Source: Methylophilaceae bacterium (GTDB lineage: Bacteria; Pseudomonadota; Gammaproteobacteria; Burkholderiales; Methylophilaceae). From it: 64,000 bases of DNA. The stretch's first letter is position 1; every line of letters starts with the position of its first letter. Below are positions 62,964 to 64,000 of the stretch, in pieces. Both the position numbers and the translations under genes were made by a program. The notes beneath the pieces were generated by a model that was not told the origin of the DNA, did no database searches, and saw only the letters and a program-made list of their open reading frames with translations. The stretch covers positions 124,001 to 188,000 of the forward strand of contig CAJPFK010000004.1 of NCBI GenBank assembly GCA_905339275.1, given 5' to 3'.

Positions 62964-64000
62964 GCGATAACGATGAGGAGATGCCTGTTCCGTTTCTCGA
63001 TCTTGCTTGCGCGTTCCGGGCGAACGAAAAAGCCTGGTTATCCAGGATCAGGGAAATCGGCGCCAGCGGTTGTTTTATCCTGGGGCAGGAAGTCGCTGCC
63101 TTTGAGCGGGAGTTTGCCCGCTACATGGGGATCAAACATGCGGTTGCTGTCGCCAGCGGCACGGATGCCCTGGTGCTGGGCTTGCGAGCACTGGGTATCG
63201 GGCCGGGAGATGAAGTGATTACCACGCCTTACAGTTTTTTTGCTTCAAGCGAAGCCATCAGCATGGTCGGCGCCATACCCGTATTCGCGGATATCGATCG
63301 AAACAGCTTCACCATTGATCCGCACCGCATAACGGAAAAAATCGGCGCCAGAACCAGGGCGATCCTGCCGGTGCATATTTTCGGCCATGCTTGTGACATG
63401 GCAGCCATCCTTAAAATAGCCCGCGCCCATGGCCTGGTGGTCATCGAAGACTGCGCGCAGGCATTCGGGGCTAAAAGCAACGGCGAATATGTCGGCGCGC
63501 TGGGCGATTGCGGCTGTTTCAGCTTTTATCCGACCAAGGTGCTGGGCTGTTATGGCGATGGCGGCATGCTGACGAGCAACGACGACGGTATCCAGGAGCA
63601 TGTTCGCCGTTTGCGCAATCACGGCATGGTGGCGAGCTACATGCATGCCGAGTTTGGTTGCAACAGCCGGCTGGATGAGATACAGGCGGCGGCACTGCGC
63701 CTGAAGCTGCAATGCATCAACGACGATATAAATGCCCGCCGCAAAATTGCCGCCCAGTATGCGCGGCTGTTGAGCGGCCTGGAACTGGCAATACCGCAAA
63801 GCCCGGATGCCGAATCCCATGTTTACGGCGTTTACACAATACGCCTGAAGAACCGCGATGCCGTGCGCCGGTCCCTGGCTGAACGCCGGATATCCACAGC
63901 GGTCTATTACCCGCTGGGGTTGCACCTGCAGGAGGTATACCGGGGCCTGGGCTACGCTACCGGCAGCATGCCCGTGTGCGAGCGCATGACGGCAGAGAAC
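62960..64000 (+). CDS. DegT/DnrJ/EryC1/StrS-family aminotransferase (partial, runs off window)
   Basis: 347 codons are visible and the gene continues past the window edge. It is a type I PLP aminotransferase with SGTDALVLGLRALGIGPGDEV, Asp164 (VIEDCAQAFGA) and Schiff-base Lys193 (FYPTKVLGCYGDGG). It overlaps the Gfo/Idh gene by ATGA. With that gene it probably converts a nucleotide keto-sugar to an amino sugar for the exopolysaccharide (inference). Confidence 0.93.
   Translation, partial: MSDNDEEMPVPFLDLACAFRANEKAWLSRIREIGASGCFILGQEVAAFEREFARYMGIKHAVAVASGTDALVLGLRALGIGPGDEVITTPYSFFASSEAISMVGAIPVFADIDRNSFTIDPHRITEKIGARTRAILPVHIFGHACDMAAILKIARAHGLVVIEDCAQAFGAKSNGEYVGALGDCGCFSFYPTKVLGCYGDGGMLTSNDDGIQEHVRRLRNHGMVASYMHAEFGCNSRLDEIQAAALRLKLQCINDDINARRKIAAQYARLLSGLELAIPQSPDAESHVYGVYTIRLKNRDAVRRSLAERRISTAVYYPLGLHLQEVYRGLGYATGSMPVCERMTAEN

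Noticed and set aside
1..64000. CRISPR arrays, transposases, phage genes and rRNA
   Set aside because: None of the reading frames or repeats resembles these; no regularly spaced repeats were seen.

Overview
The window is a gene-dense chromosomal segment of a Gram-negative bacterium, most likely a betaproteobacterium of the Nitrosomonadales/Methylophilaceae type. The reasons are an orphan pqqA, a long 6-phosphogluconate dehydrogenase, PEP carboxylase, and an exopolysaccharide locus of the eps type (EpsA, EpsE, EpsF, EpsG and EpsL homologues) like the methanolan cluster of Methylobacillus. The taxonomic call is inference. No insertion sequence, phage, CRISPR array or rRNA was seen; one tRNA (Asp, GUC) is present.

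Layout. 1-4.9 kb (minus): a five-gene operon of a TPR/O-GlcNAc-transferase-like enzyme, a DegT/DnrJ aminotransferase, an acyl carrier protein, a KAS III-like synthase and a short-chain reductase, which looks like a protein-glycosylation/acylated-sugar locus. 5.2-7.9 kb (plus): thiS-thiG, apaG and mltA. 7.99-8.07 kb (minus): the 23-codon PQQ precursor gene pqqA. 8.4-9.9 kb: 6-phosphogluconate dehydrogenase. 10-13.7 kb (minus): an ArsR regulator, aas and lplT (lysophospholipid salvage), with a promoter predicted to give leaderless arsR mRNA. 13.8-15 kb: a 2-oxoglutarate/Fe(II) dioxygenase and DoxX. 15.2-17.9 kb: a BigR/SqrR-like persulfide-sensing operon with a split YeeE/YedE transporter, TauE/SafE and an ETHE1-type persulfide dioxygenase. 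18-23.8 kb: lipoproteins, an HDOD protein, an ABC exporter, a cold-shock protein and a polysaccharide deacetylase-like protein. 24-28.4 kb: a response regulator, a LysM-FecR periplasmic protein and a CHASE2 histidine kinase. 29-38.3 kb: MFS, DUF4186, PEP carboxylase, DUF2235 hydrolase, a ZIP transporter and ahpC-ahpF. 38.5-42 kb: tRNA-Asp, small metabolic genes and a PAS-GGDEF cyclase. 42.3-64 kb: the exopolysaccharide region.

The exopolysaccharide region contains a PEP-CTERM-like small protein, a VanZ-like protein, a priming glycosyltransferase and the EpsA regulator on the left. A long leader with terminator-like hairpins follows, then export and chain-length machinery (EpsE, EpsF, EpsG), flippase, pyruvyltransferase, GT2, polymerase/ligase, two acyltransferase-type enzymes, a secreted protein of unknown role, galE, galU, the EpsL barrel, and finally a Gfo/Idh oxidoreductase and a DegT aminotransferase running off the end. 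The last two suggest an amino-sugar precursor pathway. Two genes in this region (a cNMP-binding protein and a short-chain dehydrogenase) are broken by frameshifts. EpsG has Cys in place of the Walker A lysine. No exosortase gene lies in the window.

Several small features are easily overlooked: pqqA (7996-8067), a 41-residue basic protein gene (39553-39678), a possible 22-codon ORF ahead of a terminator (28779-28847), a perfect 36-bp palindrome (61865-61900) and a 16-bp perfect hairpin in the leader of the ZIP transporter (35874-35914).
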